Positions 1 through 12,048 are shown, counted from the first letter of the stretch. The stretch is 64,000 bases of DNA from Cristatella mucedo (GCA_009760855.2 WPIO01000001.1:5076501-5140500), one strand, 5' to 3'. The notes: generated by a model not told the origin, from the letters alone. Numbers and translations are program-made.

Positions 1-222
1 GATTTGTTCTAGTGGCTAAAATGGCTGATGGGAAAAAATGAGTGGAAGCCTATTTTCTTTTTGAATCATAAAAATTAAAATTAATACAAATGAAAAAATA
101 AAGTAAAATAAAATTTAAAATAGATAAAAATAATAAATAAAAATAAAAATAAATTTGCGAATAAAAATTTGGGGTCTAATAATTATGTGCTGAGAGCAGA
201 TGGAAACCGCGAAGAAAGCGGC

Positions 223-413
223 TTATGTACGCTCATTTGGCTTTAAAGCGCAAGACCGAAGAGCTTTGGCACGGCAATACTTTCCGGTGCATAGTTGACA
301 CATGAAGGGACAGTCTTGTGGTACATTACAGTATATGGGGCACAAGTTGGATGTAAAGCCATGCGGCGGTTGCTTGCCGCAGTAAGGTTCGTCCGCTAGT
401 CCAGTGCAGTTCA
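223..413 (-). pseudogene. Probable ShK-like terminal exon of the left CAP copy
   Basis: The minus-strand frame reads a compact Cys-rich module. It begins NCTGLADEPYC, continues with paired cysteines spaced like a ShK/CAP-associated module (CPIYCNVPQDCPFMCQLC), and ends in a TAA at 225-223. ShK-like modules often follow CAP and EGF-like domains in invertebrate secreted proteins. A pyrimidine-rich stretch followed by GCAA sits just before the module, where a GCAG acceptor would be expected. Starting after that GCAA gives exactly the phase needed to join the EGF-like exon at 8,557-8,459. The lack of AG may be one more sign of decay, or the real acceptor may lie elsewhere. A possible decayed donor after CQLCT is an alternative to the terminal-exon reading. 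Confidence 0.5.
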
Positions 414-1996
414 TTGCAATGAAAAGAATTTCACGTTGAGTTAAGTTAATCGTGGCTGGACGATTCGGTGCTTCGTACTTTAGATGCAGTAGGTAATAAA
501 TGACCAACCAAACTGCTGAGGGGCTAAAAGTGCAACCATATGCCTCTCGAGCACGGCTTGCTGCCAGTCTCAGCCCAGCGGTTTTCCGGAACTGTCAGTC
601 CGGTGAATTAAGACAGGCTTGCTTTCCTCTATTGACTTGCTCAAGAACCACCGAGGCTGCTAATATAAAATAAATTAATGCCTCTCGCTTTGAGAGCGCG
701 CTGCTGAGTCGGCTTTACGGGAATACGGATAACATACAAAATAGGAGTCCAACTATCTAGATTTCACCTTTTACCTCACAGCTGAATAGTAATTAAGAAT
801 TCCATATTCGGACAGGGCAGTTTGCTATATAGCCAGAACGCCTATGCTCGAATCCAAAAATTTGTGCATTAAGTAGAGCTATTGCACGGCAAAGAGCAAG
901 TTTTGCTAGTGGGCTTTGACCGCTGTGGCGGAAACTGTGACAATTTCAGATGAAGAATAATTAAGATTGTGAAACGTAGATATATAATGTGATTCTACTA
1001 CGCCTAGGTAAACTCTTGGGTATATTGGCGTAAAAATAAAATCGATTTATAAGTAAGCGATAAAAAATTCAAGGCCACGTAATTGGCGCATCGGCACTAA
1101 TTACTTTTTAATTCTTCAGACAAATAATTCGGCATATTTTGATGTTTTTTGCAGAAATTTAATTGATTCAGCCAGAGTGAAATTAAAAACAATAACTAAA
1201 ACAGTTTTTATTGCCGACCACATCATACACGAGCAAAGTCCATGAGCAGATTTGGTATCAGTCAATGGCAGCATTCTCAGACTTTGCTTCATTTCCTTTC
1301 GAATTCAATGTAATTAATGCCCGATGACCCTGTGATATAGAAGTTGCGGGTTAATTTTTAGTTTTCGGTTTTGTACTCGCATAATGCTATGCTTTTTGGA
1401 TTACATTTACTCATTGACTTTTAAAATATACTTGATTGCTTAAAATACGCTGTTAGAGTCCTTTCATGGCAAAATAAAGGATTCCTTAATCTCTAATTTC
1501 TAAAGTGAGAAAGTTCATCCTTATCTCCGTCACGCGGCAAGATGTTACACTTCTGAGATGGCGCACTTTCGTCAGGCGGCAAAAAACACAGTTTTCACCA
1601 AGCCTTCGAAGTCTCAAGCTATTTAGTATTTTCATCCTATTAATTCTTCTTCATACATCAACCAAAAAAGTGTGCAGTGTGTTCATGCAATGTTTAATTA
1701 CTTGCCACGTTGAAATAATAAAAAGTGACTTGTATCTGTGACTTGCCAAACTGAAAACTTAAGAATTTATTGCTTTAGCCATGATTCACTCCTTTCATCG
1801 TTAGGTACACATCACTGAAGCTGCGTCTGGTGCATGCCCTGACGTTTCGAAACGTTTGACAATGGCTTTGAGATCAGGAGGATTGATTACAACGAACCCC
1901 TCTAAAGATGCTAAGCGCACTGGTAATTGAAGTTTTTAGTAGTATTTAGCAGTGCTGGGTTCGGCATCAATATTTATTGTAATTTAATGGAAATAA
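414..1996. other. Intron-like AT-rich DNA, nothing recognised
   Basis: This lies within the last intron of the left CAP copy (413 to 8,459). I see AT-rich sequence with no domain-bearing reading frame and no transposon motif. Confidence 0.5.
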
Positions 1997-3552
1997 TATT
2001 GATAATAATAACGCCCTTGATAAAGCGCCATCACAGTAATCAATCTCTTTCTAGGCGCTTTAAATTTGCTGCAAAGAGAAATGCAATTGAATGGTGAGTA
2101 ACATGCTTGATAAACAACATGAACAACATGGTTAGGGGAGACAAGCACAGGGTCAGCATGCAAATGTAGTTAGTTGCAGCATGCACAGTGTCAGCACGCA
2201 CAAGCAAATGTGGGACGAATCCTAGGGACCCACTAAATGCTGTCCTAAATAGGCGTGTCTGTAAATTCTTTTTAAATGTGGTCAAGTCAGGGGATGTGCT
2301 GACGCAAGTTGGGAGGGAGTTCCAGGCTTTGGGAGCATACGAACTAAATGCATGGTCTCCAAAGGATTTGAGATTTTTACGAGGTATTGGTAAACTCTTG
2401 GATTTCGAAAAGCGGGTGGTACGATGCTTGGCCTGTTGGGGGAGCAAATCTGAGAGATAGGCTGGAGCCAAAGAATGAAGTGACCTAAAAGTGAGCCACA
2501 AAACCTTGAAGTCGATCCGTTGCTTGACTGGTAGCCAGTGCAGGTCAGCGAGAAGTGGTGTGATGTGGCAACTGCGAGGCTCACGACAGACAAGCCTAGC
2601 TGAAGAGTTTTATACCAGCTGTAATCGCCTAGTTGCACATGCCGGTATGCCAGCAAGCAGTGGGGTACAGAAGTCAAGACGGGATGTCACAAATGCATGG
2701 ATCAACTTAGACGTGGTATCCTTATCTAAACAAGCCCGAATTTTAGAAATGTTATGTAGCTGAAAGTAGGCAGATTTGACTGTGGAGCTGATGTGGTCGG
2801 CCAATGAAAGGTTACTTTTGAAAAGGAAACCTAGATTTCGAGCTGATTCAACTGGAGATATGCTGGCAGAGCCAATTTTGAGAGTCAGCCTTTCCAATCT
2901 CTGAATCACACTGGGTTTGCCCATAACTAGTAAGTTAGTTTTATCATCGTTTTGTTTTAGAAAATTTGCTGCCATCCATGTGCGGATGTCATCAATACAT
3001 GCAGTAAGTGAGTTGAGAGAATTTGAGGTGCTCGAAGGCTGGGAGGGATCAAAGCAAAGGTACACCTGAGTGTCATCTGCATAGAAGTGAAAGCCTAGTT
3101 TGTGCGTGGCAATCACATCAGCAAGAGGGAGAGTATAAACTGTGAAAAGAACAGTACCTAGCGCGGAGCCCTGGGGTACCACATTATTCAGAGGTATCTC
3201 GGATGATCTTTGTCTATTCACATCAATACTCAGGAGTCTCCCACTGAAATAGGACCTGAACCATTGCAGAGCAGTGCTAGTAATTTCCAGGTGAGATGAG
3301 AGGCGTTAAAGAATGACGTGGTGATCAATAGTATCAAAAGCTGCCGAAAGATGAAGCAAAACAGGCAGAGATACTCTACCCATGTCTGCATTCCTAAATA
3401 GGTCGTTGTACACCCGTAGCAATGCTGACTCGGTCGAGTGATTAGCTCTAAAACCATACTGCAGCTTACTAGCAAGGGTAGAAGTTTCAATATATGAGTT
3501 CAGCTGGTCCGCCACGACCCGTTCCAGTGTCTTTGATAGGAAGGAAATCAAC
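1997..3552 (-). mobile_element. LINE subfamily B, 5'-truncated, reverse transcriptase to 3' end
   Basis: On the minus strand the element reads from the reverse transcriptase region to the 3' tail. Visible motifs are the fingers/palm block with AFDTIDHH (about 3,330), VPQGSALG (about 3,165) and the catalytic FYADD (about 3,085). A C-terminal region follows with LVHAF-type and WNSLP motifs. It ends in the subfamily hairpin and TTA repeats near 2,000. The order of domains and the C-terminal region are typical of CR1/L2/Rex1-like non-LTR elements. The endonuclease is missing, as usual for 5'-truncated insertions. Several frameshifts divide the reading frame (3,575-3,306, 3,221-2,610, 2,501-2,040), so it is dead. 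Confidence 0.85.
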
Positions 3553-3554
3553 TG

Positions 3555-3775
3555 ATTTCTGCCGTAACTCCACAAACATGGACTATGTGATCTTTACGCA
3601 AGAGAGTTTTGCATAGCGCACTAAAAGCCAATGTGACTTTCGGAACGCATTTGGTAGCCAATAGACTTCATCTTATGCAGCAAAAAGAAAGTGAGAAGCA
3701 TAGCAGAGCCAGGAGAGCAGTTGAGGTAGTGAGTAGCATGAAAGTAGCAGCTCAGGACGGCTGGACAAAGTCTGC
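3555..3775 (-). mobile_element. LINE subfamily A, 3'-end fragment
   Basis: The reverse complement matches the 3' end of the LINE at 49.2-52.2 kb. It covers the stretch encoding the CSPDSAM / VGYRM-type C-terminus and the untranslated tail with TGTGGAGTT. It abuts the 5' end of the subfamily B element at 1,997-3,552, so one element landed in or next to the other. Confidence 0.7.
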
Positions 3776-3819
3776 CATATACTTTGTATCTAATCTAGGC
3801 TCTTTAATTATCGGTCTAA

Positions 3820-3905
3820 GGATGGCCGATTTGAAGCGCCTAGAGAGAGATTAGGTTCTCTGAGGGCGCTTTATCAAGTGAATTATTATTATTATTATTA
3901 CAATT
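3820..3905 (+). mobile_element. Isolated LINE-B type 3' tail
   Basis: This short piece carries the subfamily B terminal hairpin (AGCGCC ... GGCGCT) followed by ATT repeats, in the plus orientation. It has no attached coding region. It may be a severely truncated LINE or the tail of a SINE using the same end. Confidence 0.65.
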
Positions 3906-3974
3906 CCTTTTCAAAGAAGCATTAAAAATCTTGGTTATGGCTGGGATAAGTTTGTCTACCACTAAAAACCACGA

Positions 3975-4330
3975 AGATGATGGTATAGAGTATTTAGAAG
4001 ATGAGCTCTTTTTACTCTACTGTATTTAGGTAACCACATTGCACTTAGAAACTTCAGAAAATCTCTTAAGGAAGGTCACAGGTTGTGATTCAGCAATTGC
4101 TTCAGTCGGGGTGGCTTTTGTGGACTACGAATGTGCACAATTTTTCCAGTGAAGAAGGCTAAAAGCATTTAGGCCGAACCGTAATATCTGGGAAGTGACA
4201 CTTCTCAGAATCAGCCCGGAAAATTGATTGCAATTTTATAAATCTGTTTTCTATAGTGGCAGGACTTAAATTTTTGAGTGGGAAAAGAACCCCTGCCCAT
4301 TCTAAGCTTCCGGAGGTTTAGAACAGTTTT
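3975..4330 (-). mobile_element. LINE subfamily A, endonuclease-RT linker fragment
   Basis: The reverse complement resembles 50,260-50,530 of the LINE at 49.2 kb, including the serine-rich linker (SSKKSSSPED-type) and the stretch around TTCAGCATTCTTTACTG. It is eroded and has no open frame. It may belong to the same insertion as 3,555-3,775. Confidence 0.55.
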
Positions 4331-4965
4331 CTGTAGGCAATAGAACCTGGTAAACTTGCTGTTAAGGATCTAAGTCGATGAGACGCGACGTCGATGAGTG
4401 CTAGCGCACTTTTTTAATTAATGTTCAACAAGTTCTCGAACTAAAAAATTAAATTAGAACGAAGCTTGTAAAAAATTTGTCGTGTTTAAGATCGATTACA
4501 TAAGAAAGCCATGAACGTCTTGCTCAGTCTCAAGGATCCAGCTGTCACCTCGTAAAAACAAATTCTAAATTTTGCAGGAAATCTAGCGTCCGTTTATTTG
4601 GAGTCAACAGTGTAGCAGTTGTCATCAAATAATCGTGAAAGGATGCCAAAAGTGTGAATTTGTCTCTTCAAGATGAATTGAAATTTGTTGCTTCAAAAGA
4701 AGGATCGTCAATTGCAGTTGGAGGCCAAGATAGTTCCCAATGGCTTAAGTCCAAGTCCACGCTCTACAGGAATTCTGCATAGGGCAGTCAACATCTTCAG
4801 AAATTATACAACGTTATTATATCCATTGAACGGACATCAATAGACTATGAAAGAGTTTTTTGGTCTGTACAAATTTCGGTACAAAATTATAATCGCGTCT
4901 CTCATACAAGTCACTTAATGCACTGGTACTATTGAAATATTTGTAAGAACTTATTGATTTAGAAC
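4331..4965. other. Nothing recognised
   Basis: This is intronic DNA of the left CAP copy without a supported feature. Confidence 0.4.
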
Positions 4966-4969
4966 TTGT

Positions 4970-5180
4970 CACAAAAATGTACATTAAAACAGCCATTATC
5001 ACAAAATAACTGTAAAATCAGTGAAAAATAAAAACCCAGTGAAAACATCTACTAAAGGCTGTTTTTACTTTTTATTTTTATTTTCTCACTAATTTTACAG
5101 TCAGTTTCTGTACTTTGTTTTCATTTTCTTGTAAAAACAGTTGTTGACAGATGGTTTTTGAAAATTGTAAACAGTAAACT
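4970..5180. repeat. AT-rich palindromic cluster, possible foldback or MITE remnant
   Basis: Segments of this interval recur in inverted orientation. ACTGTAAAATCAGTGAAAAA (about 5,010) is matched by TTTCTCACTAATTTTACAGT (about 5,085). AAAACAGCC (about 4,986) is matched by GGCTGTTTT (about 5,057). Further ACAG/CTGT-rich pieces follow to 5,180. No coding capacity is seen. A miniature inverted-repeat element is one explanation; no target-site duplication was identified. Confidence 0.4.
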
Positions 5181-5318
5181 GCTGTTTTTCAAAGATGAAT
5201 TTTTCAGAATTCCTATTTGTTAGCGTAAATTCTTAAGTTTTGTGCAATCAGTAACGGCATATCACATACAAATATTTTTGTGAGGAACTCCAACAGCCCC
5301 TCAAAAAATTGCAGACAA

Positions 5319-5912
5319 CTAGAACCGAAGTCGGCATATCACCACAGTGAGAGGCACTGTCTTTAATGAGAACATGATTGCATGCGAAACACCGCATGCC
5401 TTGTAGCCAAACGATTCATGAACAACAATAGCAACCTCGCCACCAAACTTGTCAGATCGATGGACTGAAAGAATGAGAGCCGGGTGGGTGGCTTTGGATA
5501 TACAGCTATCAGAGCAGGAAGTTATCCGTATTTTAGTCAGCAGAAATGCATATAGCTTCTCGTGGACAGCCGGATAGCGCATAAGCAACCTACCGGCAGA
5601 GTTTAAGAGGCTGTCCAATAACTGCGTGATGCCGATTAAGTAGATTGCATTCTAGTCGGCAAGTAGATAGCCCGGAAGATGCTGCCCTACGAGTTTAAAT
5701 TAAACCTTGGTAGCGGCCTCCGGTTGACTTTTCACAGCATGCTGAGGCACGGCAAGTGAGCTACCACTGCAGCGAGTGTTAATCAGTGCTTTAAACTTAT
5801 GGGTCGTAGGTTTGATAGCCGAGCTGTAGATATAGGGAATGCAGGATGAAAAGAGGGTCTTAGTGACCCACCGAGGAAGGCCCACCGGTAGGTATTTGAA
5901 TAATGGCAACAT
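5319..5912 (-). mobile_element. LINE subfamily A, endonuclease N-terminal fragment
   Basis: The minus strand encodes FGGEVAIVVHESFGYK followed by KTVPLTVVI. These match GCGGVAIVVRESFGYK and KTVPLTVVI in the endonuclease of the LINE at 49.2 kb. The matching part is 5,319-5,618. The reading frame at 5,700-5,912 is probably its 5' continuation, interrupted by stops, but that part is only inferred from position and orientation. Confidence 0.6.
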
Positions 5913-8458
5913 CGCTCCTTAAAGCTAAGTAGGTCCTGTTTTGAGTAGAATGTCAGAGGTCAGCGCATGAACAGTCGCAGTGAAGATATCAGAGAAATAC
6001 CCAAAGGTATCATGAAGAAGTCACGTATAGGTTCACATCGTGCTTGGAGTCAACTGAGCCGCCCTGTTGTAGGGGGAGCAGAAGGGAAGAGATTTACAAT
6101 CCAGGTACCCAAATAACCAGCTATTTTGAATCAAGGCTACGGTTATGGTTTTGAGCAAGTGCTATCCCACAGCGTGCTGGACGCCTAAGCTTTTCATGCT
6201 AAAAATTTGAAAGGGCACCAAACAATGCTCAGTAATTATTTTCCAGCTTCAGCGAAGAGCCCTGAATAAAAAATTTAACTCTGATAAGTCTATAAAGGTT
6301 TGCTTAATTATTCTCACTGATACTCCGGTTTGTGTTGATTCCTAAAACCAACCCAATAAACGAGCTTTAGTCTTCGCTCGTCTTACTCCAGGTCTGAGCT
6401 CTTATTTTCACATCATTTCTGTCTAAGCTTCGCTGTATCTACATCTAGATGTTTAATTTTACTTCAAAATGATCGCAAGACGTTCAGGCTGAATCACTAG
6501 CTTGCAAAAGCTTGCCTACCCAGTATCGCCCGCTGCTCCTTAAGTATGCTCTCGCACCACACATTTCCCGGCTTCTAGTCATCTTGAAGCCACTTCCACT
6601 AAAAACTTTAAGGTGTTTGCGCTTTCAATTCATTAGAGCCGCAAGCCTGGAACTCGCTATAGGCTTCTGTCACCAACTGATATAACTTAGCGTGACCCAG
6701 CATCAGCTAAAGAAGCATCTATTCAGTTCAACTTTCACAGCACCAAAGTAAACTTTTCTAGTTCGTTCTTTTGCGCTTTGATTGCTGAACTTTGCAAGAT
6801 CAAGGATATGATAATAGCTACGCTTCTAATATCCAGTGACCCTGAGTGACTTCCAGTGTGCATTATCAGTCTAGCCTAAGCAGTGTATTTACTTGCTGTT
6901 GCATGCTCATCTGTGAGCCTGATCCTCGGTGCAGAGCCTCGGCGATTGCTTATTGATTCTCCTGCAGCGTGTTAGAAAGATCTTTAAAAGAAATTTATAT
7001 ATCTCTTAGGTTGCTTTAATACAAAGCTATTTTTATGAGTATTACTATTAAAAAAAGGTTTAGTTGTGAGCAATTCCAAGTTAGCCTGCTTAATTAATTT
7101 ATGTAGAACCTCAAAGGCTTGTAACAGCTCACTTACTATGGTGCAGTTAGCTTATTCGGAGGATGGGAACATTAATCTTGCCAAACAATTCATAATGAAG
7201 AGTTAATTTTGGTGACTTGGCCTAGCTTCTGAATTGGTGATTTTGATTCAATTACGGAAGCACTTCACTAGTTCTCAGAGCTTTCAAACGCTCCAGGAGG
7301 TTTATATCGATAAGCTGGAATATCAACCCATAGACCACACCAGTCCGCCACTTAGCCATGTAAATGAAATGCAGCAGATACAATATAGAGATCTACGTAA
7401 AACCAAAAAATATCTCGTTTGAATGTCTAAACAACTCGATAAAGGCAGCTCTGTTTTAATCCTTTCAATACCGTTGAGGTGGCTGTCGTTATCTTGCCAC
7501 GGCACTGATTAAGGAAAAGAAAATTCAAACAGGCTGCTTATAAGCACTGCTTTTAAGTTTTCCCGAATTAATTTAGTGTCCGAAGAATAGTAATTATTCT
7601 TGCATAAGGTACTCATTGGTTGGAAAAGGCTCATAATAAACAATGCTTCGACATTTTTCGAAAGTAATTTGGTGTGCAAGGAATAGTAACTTTTTTCAGA
7701 CAAGGTACTTCTTCGTTCAGCTCAATCGGCAGTTAAGTCCCTGTTTCACACTTAATGTCACTGAGTCTATTTATATCGAATTTTGAAATCTTGAGTTCTA
7801 ATCTTTACGTAGCCTATCGCAATCCACATTCAAAGACTAGTGTAAGATTAAGGTCAGCTGACTCCATACCCATTATATGACGGCTAGGCCTAACAGCCAA
7901 AGCGGCAATCTTCGTGGCATGCATCGACCAACACAGAAGTGCTGCTGCAGGGATGTTACCCACGATCCAGATCACAAAGATAAAAGTCATTGTAAAAAGA
8001 CTAATAATGACTCTGTGAGAACTTGTGGGACGAACTCTTTTACCTTGCGGAAGAGATTCAAAAAGATGCCAATGACGCTATTATTTCTCGGTCTTTAATA
8101 TTGCCGAACTAGCTAGGGCAACCTGTACTTAACCTACAATGTGAGCAAGCACAAACAATGGCTTGCTGCCATTCTACATTTACTGAGCTGTCGTATAGGC
8201 AATCTTGGAGCTGACAAGCACTAACGGATGGAGATACACGGCAGCATTGCCCGTACTAATAATCGCACAATCTAGGCTAGGCCAGATATTCCTAGTCTCA
8301 CTAGCTTTATGTAAAGTGAACAAGTGTATATGGGGTGCATGACTGCTATTCAAGCTGCATGCAAATGAAACAACGGTGTATGTACCTGCAGCAAAGGCGT
8401 ATACTCGCTTGATATTTTACTGTGAAATAGCATGAAGGCATTGCTAGCTGCTACTCAC
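5913..8458. other. Intron of left CAP copy, nothing recognised
   Basis: The interval contains short unrelated reading frames only. No splice-flanked coding block or transposon motif was found on either strand. Confidence 0.4.
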
Positions 8459-8557
8459 GGTTGTAGCTTGGCAAGCAGCGATAGGAGATCGGGCACGAGC
8501 AAGTGCAGGAGTTGATATCAAGTGTTCCTCCATTCTTGCAAATAAGACCACCGCAGT
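8459..8557 (-). pseudogene. EGF-like exon of the left CAP copy
   Basis: The exon is bounded by a pyrimidine-rich acceptor (ACTATTTTTAG) and a GTGAGT donor. It reads CGGLICKNGGTLD followed by CTCSCP, the compact EGF-like signature that commonly follows CAP domains in invertebrates. The exon is 99 nt, enters in phase 1 from the preceding exon and leaves in phase 1. The usual YxG..C end of such modules reads YRCLPSYN here. No stop is present in this exon itself; it is listed as pseudogene because the gene is broken elsewhere. Confidence 0.75.
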
Positions 8558-8646
8558 CTAAAAATAGTTGTGAATGAAAGCACAATAAATCGAGAGGTAA
8601 ACAACGCAAGTTGTTTTGAAAATATAGACCGGAAATAGGGTCTTAC

Positions 8647-8725
8647 CACACAGTGAGTTTTTGCAACTTTGTGGGCAAGCCGCACACTGAGATCCGTTGG
8701 TGTACGGGGTTTGTATACATGCCCA
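8647..8725 (-). pseudogene. Cys-rich hinge exon of the left CAP copy
   Basis: The exon reads ACIQTPYTNGSQCAACP followed by QSCKNSLC, the PYxxGxxCxxCPxxC hinge that follows the CAP core in CRISP-like proteins. The donor is GTAAGA. The nearest acceptor is CTAG at 8,729-8,726, which opens the exon in phase 0. The upstream exon ends in phase 2, so the join is out of frame by one base unless a small exon between 9,706 and 8,726 was missed or this is another lesion. Confidence 0.65.
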
Positions 8726-9706
8726 CTAGTTTCACTACAAGTTTACGCAAACGAACGTTTTTAAAAACCAGGTCTTTTAGTTGCCCCTTTGCAACATAGT
8801 CTCCGTACAACTGAGATTATGCGCAGAAATGCAAAATTTGGGATATCACTTACATATATTTAGGAAAAAATTGTAAGTCACCATTCAATTTTTAATTGGA
8901 AGAATTTGATTAGCTATTAAACGTTTTTAGTTCCATTTAAAGGGAAACATTCAATATTCCTGGTGTGGAAGAATTCGCTTCTCCTATTTTGAAACTTCTG
9001 GCCTTGGATGCGATCGCTTAGAGCTTCTTAAGTTGATTACTTGCAAGGCTGGCAACCAGTTGTACATTAATCTGTCTTTCGTGACAATACAAAGATTCAA
9101 AAGAAATATTCGTTTGCATCTAAACTAAGCGTATTTTGGCATACGATTTGCATTTCCTTCACCAAGGAATGACGTATAATTTCCAACAAATATACAATTG
9201 AATGCAGCTCAATTTGGTACTGCACACTGATGCATTCGACAGGTTATTTATATAGATGTGCGAAATTACCCTATTGACATTTTAGGGTCTCTAGGGTCTC
9301 TGCTGCTCGTTTGATGCTAAGCTGTAATACCAAACTCTTAAAAATCTGAACGCATTTTTTCTGATAGCCTACAACCATATCGATTCTTAATAACTTGATA
9401 AAACACATTTGCTGTTGTAGAAAATATAGGAACTCCTATTAATCGGCTGGAAAACTCCCTGGCTGTTCCTTAAAGTATGAATTCGTCTTATTATCTTTTC
9501 GTATAAACTAATAGCCGTCCCATAAACTTACAGGAATTTCGTGGATATATTCGAGCTCCTAAAGTCATTTTAATTTCGTAATGCTGCTGCGTAGAAACAC
9601 TACTATCTCTATTGGTCCCTGACTAAGCAGCGGAGAAAGGCGAATAAATCTTTTGAATTCTAACCAGCAGGTTGAGGAAATTGCCAAGTTTCATGATACA
9701 ACTTAC
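8726..9706. other. Intron of left CAP copy, nothing recognised
   Basis: I looked here for a small exon that could supply the GN-containing end of the CAP2 motif and repair the phase between exons 4 and 5. I did not find a convincing one. Confidence 0.4.
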
Positions 9707-9801
9707 CCTGGGGCATAGTTGCAGACATACAGCTTTAGGCCTTTGAGATTCTTGCAGATGCTGACGCCGCAGCCCATTCTGGAGCTTGAGCTACACACTA
9801 C
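9707..9801 (-). pseudogene. CAP-domain exon 4 of the left copy (CAP1/CAP2 motifs)
   Basis: The exon is 95 nt, identical in length to 63,676-63,770 in the right copy. Its acceptor is TTTATTAG and its donor GTAAGT. It reads VVCSSSSRMGCGVSICKN followed by LYVCNYAP. The right copy has LVW at the start, so the conserved Trp of the CAP1 motif is Cys here. The CAP2 motif is intact. Confidence 0.8.
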
Positions 9802-11658
9802 CTAATAAATTAAGCAATCATTGCAAGAATTAATCAGTACGGAAGACATTTATTTAACTGCAACCTTTAGTGCAGTGCTCCTAACCAGCAGTTGTGGCTT
9901 TCTCTGCAGTTAACATAGAAAGTAAAAGGTTACGATTGCCTGAGTATAAAAAGTGAACCGTTGATGCTGAAGAAGATCATAACCACAAGACCATCAAAAT
10001 AAATTTTTCCAATTGTAGCGCAGATTAATTTTAGGAAAGAAAAAATAACACCTCTTATAGTGGCTTTCAAATAGTCCATACTTTTTGTAAATAGATGCCG
10101 TTATGTAGAAAGTTGATAGAAGATTTCTGCGCAGTGGCTAATCGGAACAATTCTCAGGCTGAAGGATGAAAGTAAGCTATTGAATAATATGCAATAATCA
10201 TACGCAATCTAAACTATTAAAGTTATTTAAGGTGCTGTGCTGAAACCTTTAAATAACCGCTAATTTAAACTATTTTACCTTTCCAGTATTTAGTATCTTT
10301 AGCAGTAAAACGTTGAAGTATTCGGGAAACATAAAATGATATTGATTCATAAGAATCGAGAGTCTTTTAAATGGCTATTCGTTTCATTCTTGTATATTCC
10401 TAGGATTTAATTGTAAATTTAGGAGTTAGTAATAGTATTATTATGGCGTCGATCTCCAAAAGGGTTACGAGACTTTATTTGATGACCCGAATCATGCTAA
10501 CAACACTGCCATATATTCTTATAATGAATCTTTACCTCCTATGAATTGGTCAAAGATACAAAGCTACTACGTTTGAAAGTTTCCCCAGTAGTAAATTGAG
10601 CTTTTGCGTAAAACTCACTATTCCGTTACGTGATCTCCAAGAAAGAAATATTTCACATTTGCTACGTATTTTCTAAGTACTATCCATGACATTTTTATAC
10701 CTGAAGAATAGTGCCTTAGTGCTACTGACCGCAGTATATCTCTGACGGTCTTTACCTTTTGATTTTGTGGCCAAAACCGGAATACCAGTATCTGCTACGA
10801 AAGCGAGAATGATTACCAGTCCAATGTAAGATGTAATACTATACTGTTCTGTTCACGTCATTTCCGGAAAATCTCTAAATTTACCTAACAATGGCAGAAA
10901 GCACACTTTAAAATATTCGGCCAGGGAATATATGCTTCATACATTAATTAAGTATATGTGAAGGCAATATGATTACTTGTGAGAACCTATCCTTCTTGAT
11001 TATAACTTCTCGTATGGCAATTAAGGTGACGTCGGGCGATTAGACGAACGTACAGGTCTAGTCGCGTTCTTAAACAGGCTGACTGTTTGAGATAAAAAGC
11101 CTATTTCCTATCCTCCAATTTTATGACGACTTTATTAAACGCTAGAGATACAAGGGTTTGATCATTATCGATTCCAGGAAATGAATTATGAATCTTGATC
11201 TGAGAGTGTGCTGCATAGAAAAAACAGTTTTCACGAAAGTCCGTCTATTTATCACTGATTTCTGGCAGAGAAATGGCAGTAGATAAAAGAAAGCCAAGCT
11301 GCAATTACTGAAGGTTAGGAAAGAATTTTGCGATTGGTCGAAGCGGCAAGAAGCCTTCGTAGTATGGAAAACAGGGAGAGCTGCACGGTTTTGTGTTACC
11401 TGTAAATGCACATATATGCAGTACACTATGAGCGGATGCTAAAAGATGTCTTCTCCTATAGATCGGACACACGTAACGACCATGTACCACGACAGCGCCA
11501 TGCTTAAAACAGAGTACGGTAATTCGTCACTCAAATGCTCATACAAGTACACGCATGTCCTCACGCACAGGATGCGCCAAGCAGGCTTTCATCGATGCTT
11601 TTCACCTTCAGTTCAATCGGTAATCATACATTTGAGCCTACCCATAGAAACTGCTCAC
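9802..11658. other. Intron of left CAP copy, nothing recognised
   Basis: This is AT-rich DNA with no splice-flanked coding block seen, before the minisatellite at 11,659. Confidence 0.4.
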
Positions 11659-11823
11659 GTGAGCGGAGCGGACGTGAGCGGAGCGGACGTGAGCGGAGCG
11701 GACGTGAGCGGAGCGGACGTGAGCGGAGCGGACGTGAGCGGAGCGGACGTGAGCGGAGCGGACGTGAGCGGAGCGGACGTGAGCGGAGCGGACGTGAGCG
11801 GAGCGGACGTGAGCGGAGCGGAC
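11659..11823. repeat. 15-bp minisatellite, 11 perfect units
   Basis: The unit GTGAGCGGAGCGGAC is repeated 11 times without a single mismatch over 165 bp. Because 15 is divisible by three and the unit lacks stops in several frames, it opens reading frames on both strands (for example SGADV repeats on plus). These are by-products of the repeat; no coding role is supported. It lies in an intron of the left CAP copy. Confidence 0.97.
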
Positions 11824-12048
11824 GTCCGGCTTGTAAATGTATCGCTCGTTGCGCCACCACCCGAATTAGCGCCGGTTAGGGGGAAATAAGACCTTACAGT
11901 AATATCTATTGAAGCGTAAAGGTACAGATATCTTGAACCGAAATTTCAATTTAAGCTATTTAGGCAGAGTGAGAGAACAGTGAGCGGCCATATTCTAGGG
12001 ATGCGGCATGCTGCATGTGGCTGCCCACACGCAGAGCATATGCATCTC

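Noticed and set aside
11446-11889. 147-codon frame with SGADV repeats
   Set aside because: The repeat part is the minisatellite and the flanks show no motif; other frames through the array are equally open.
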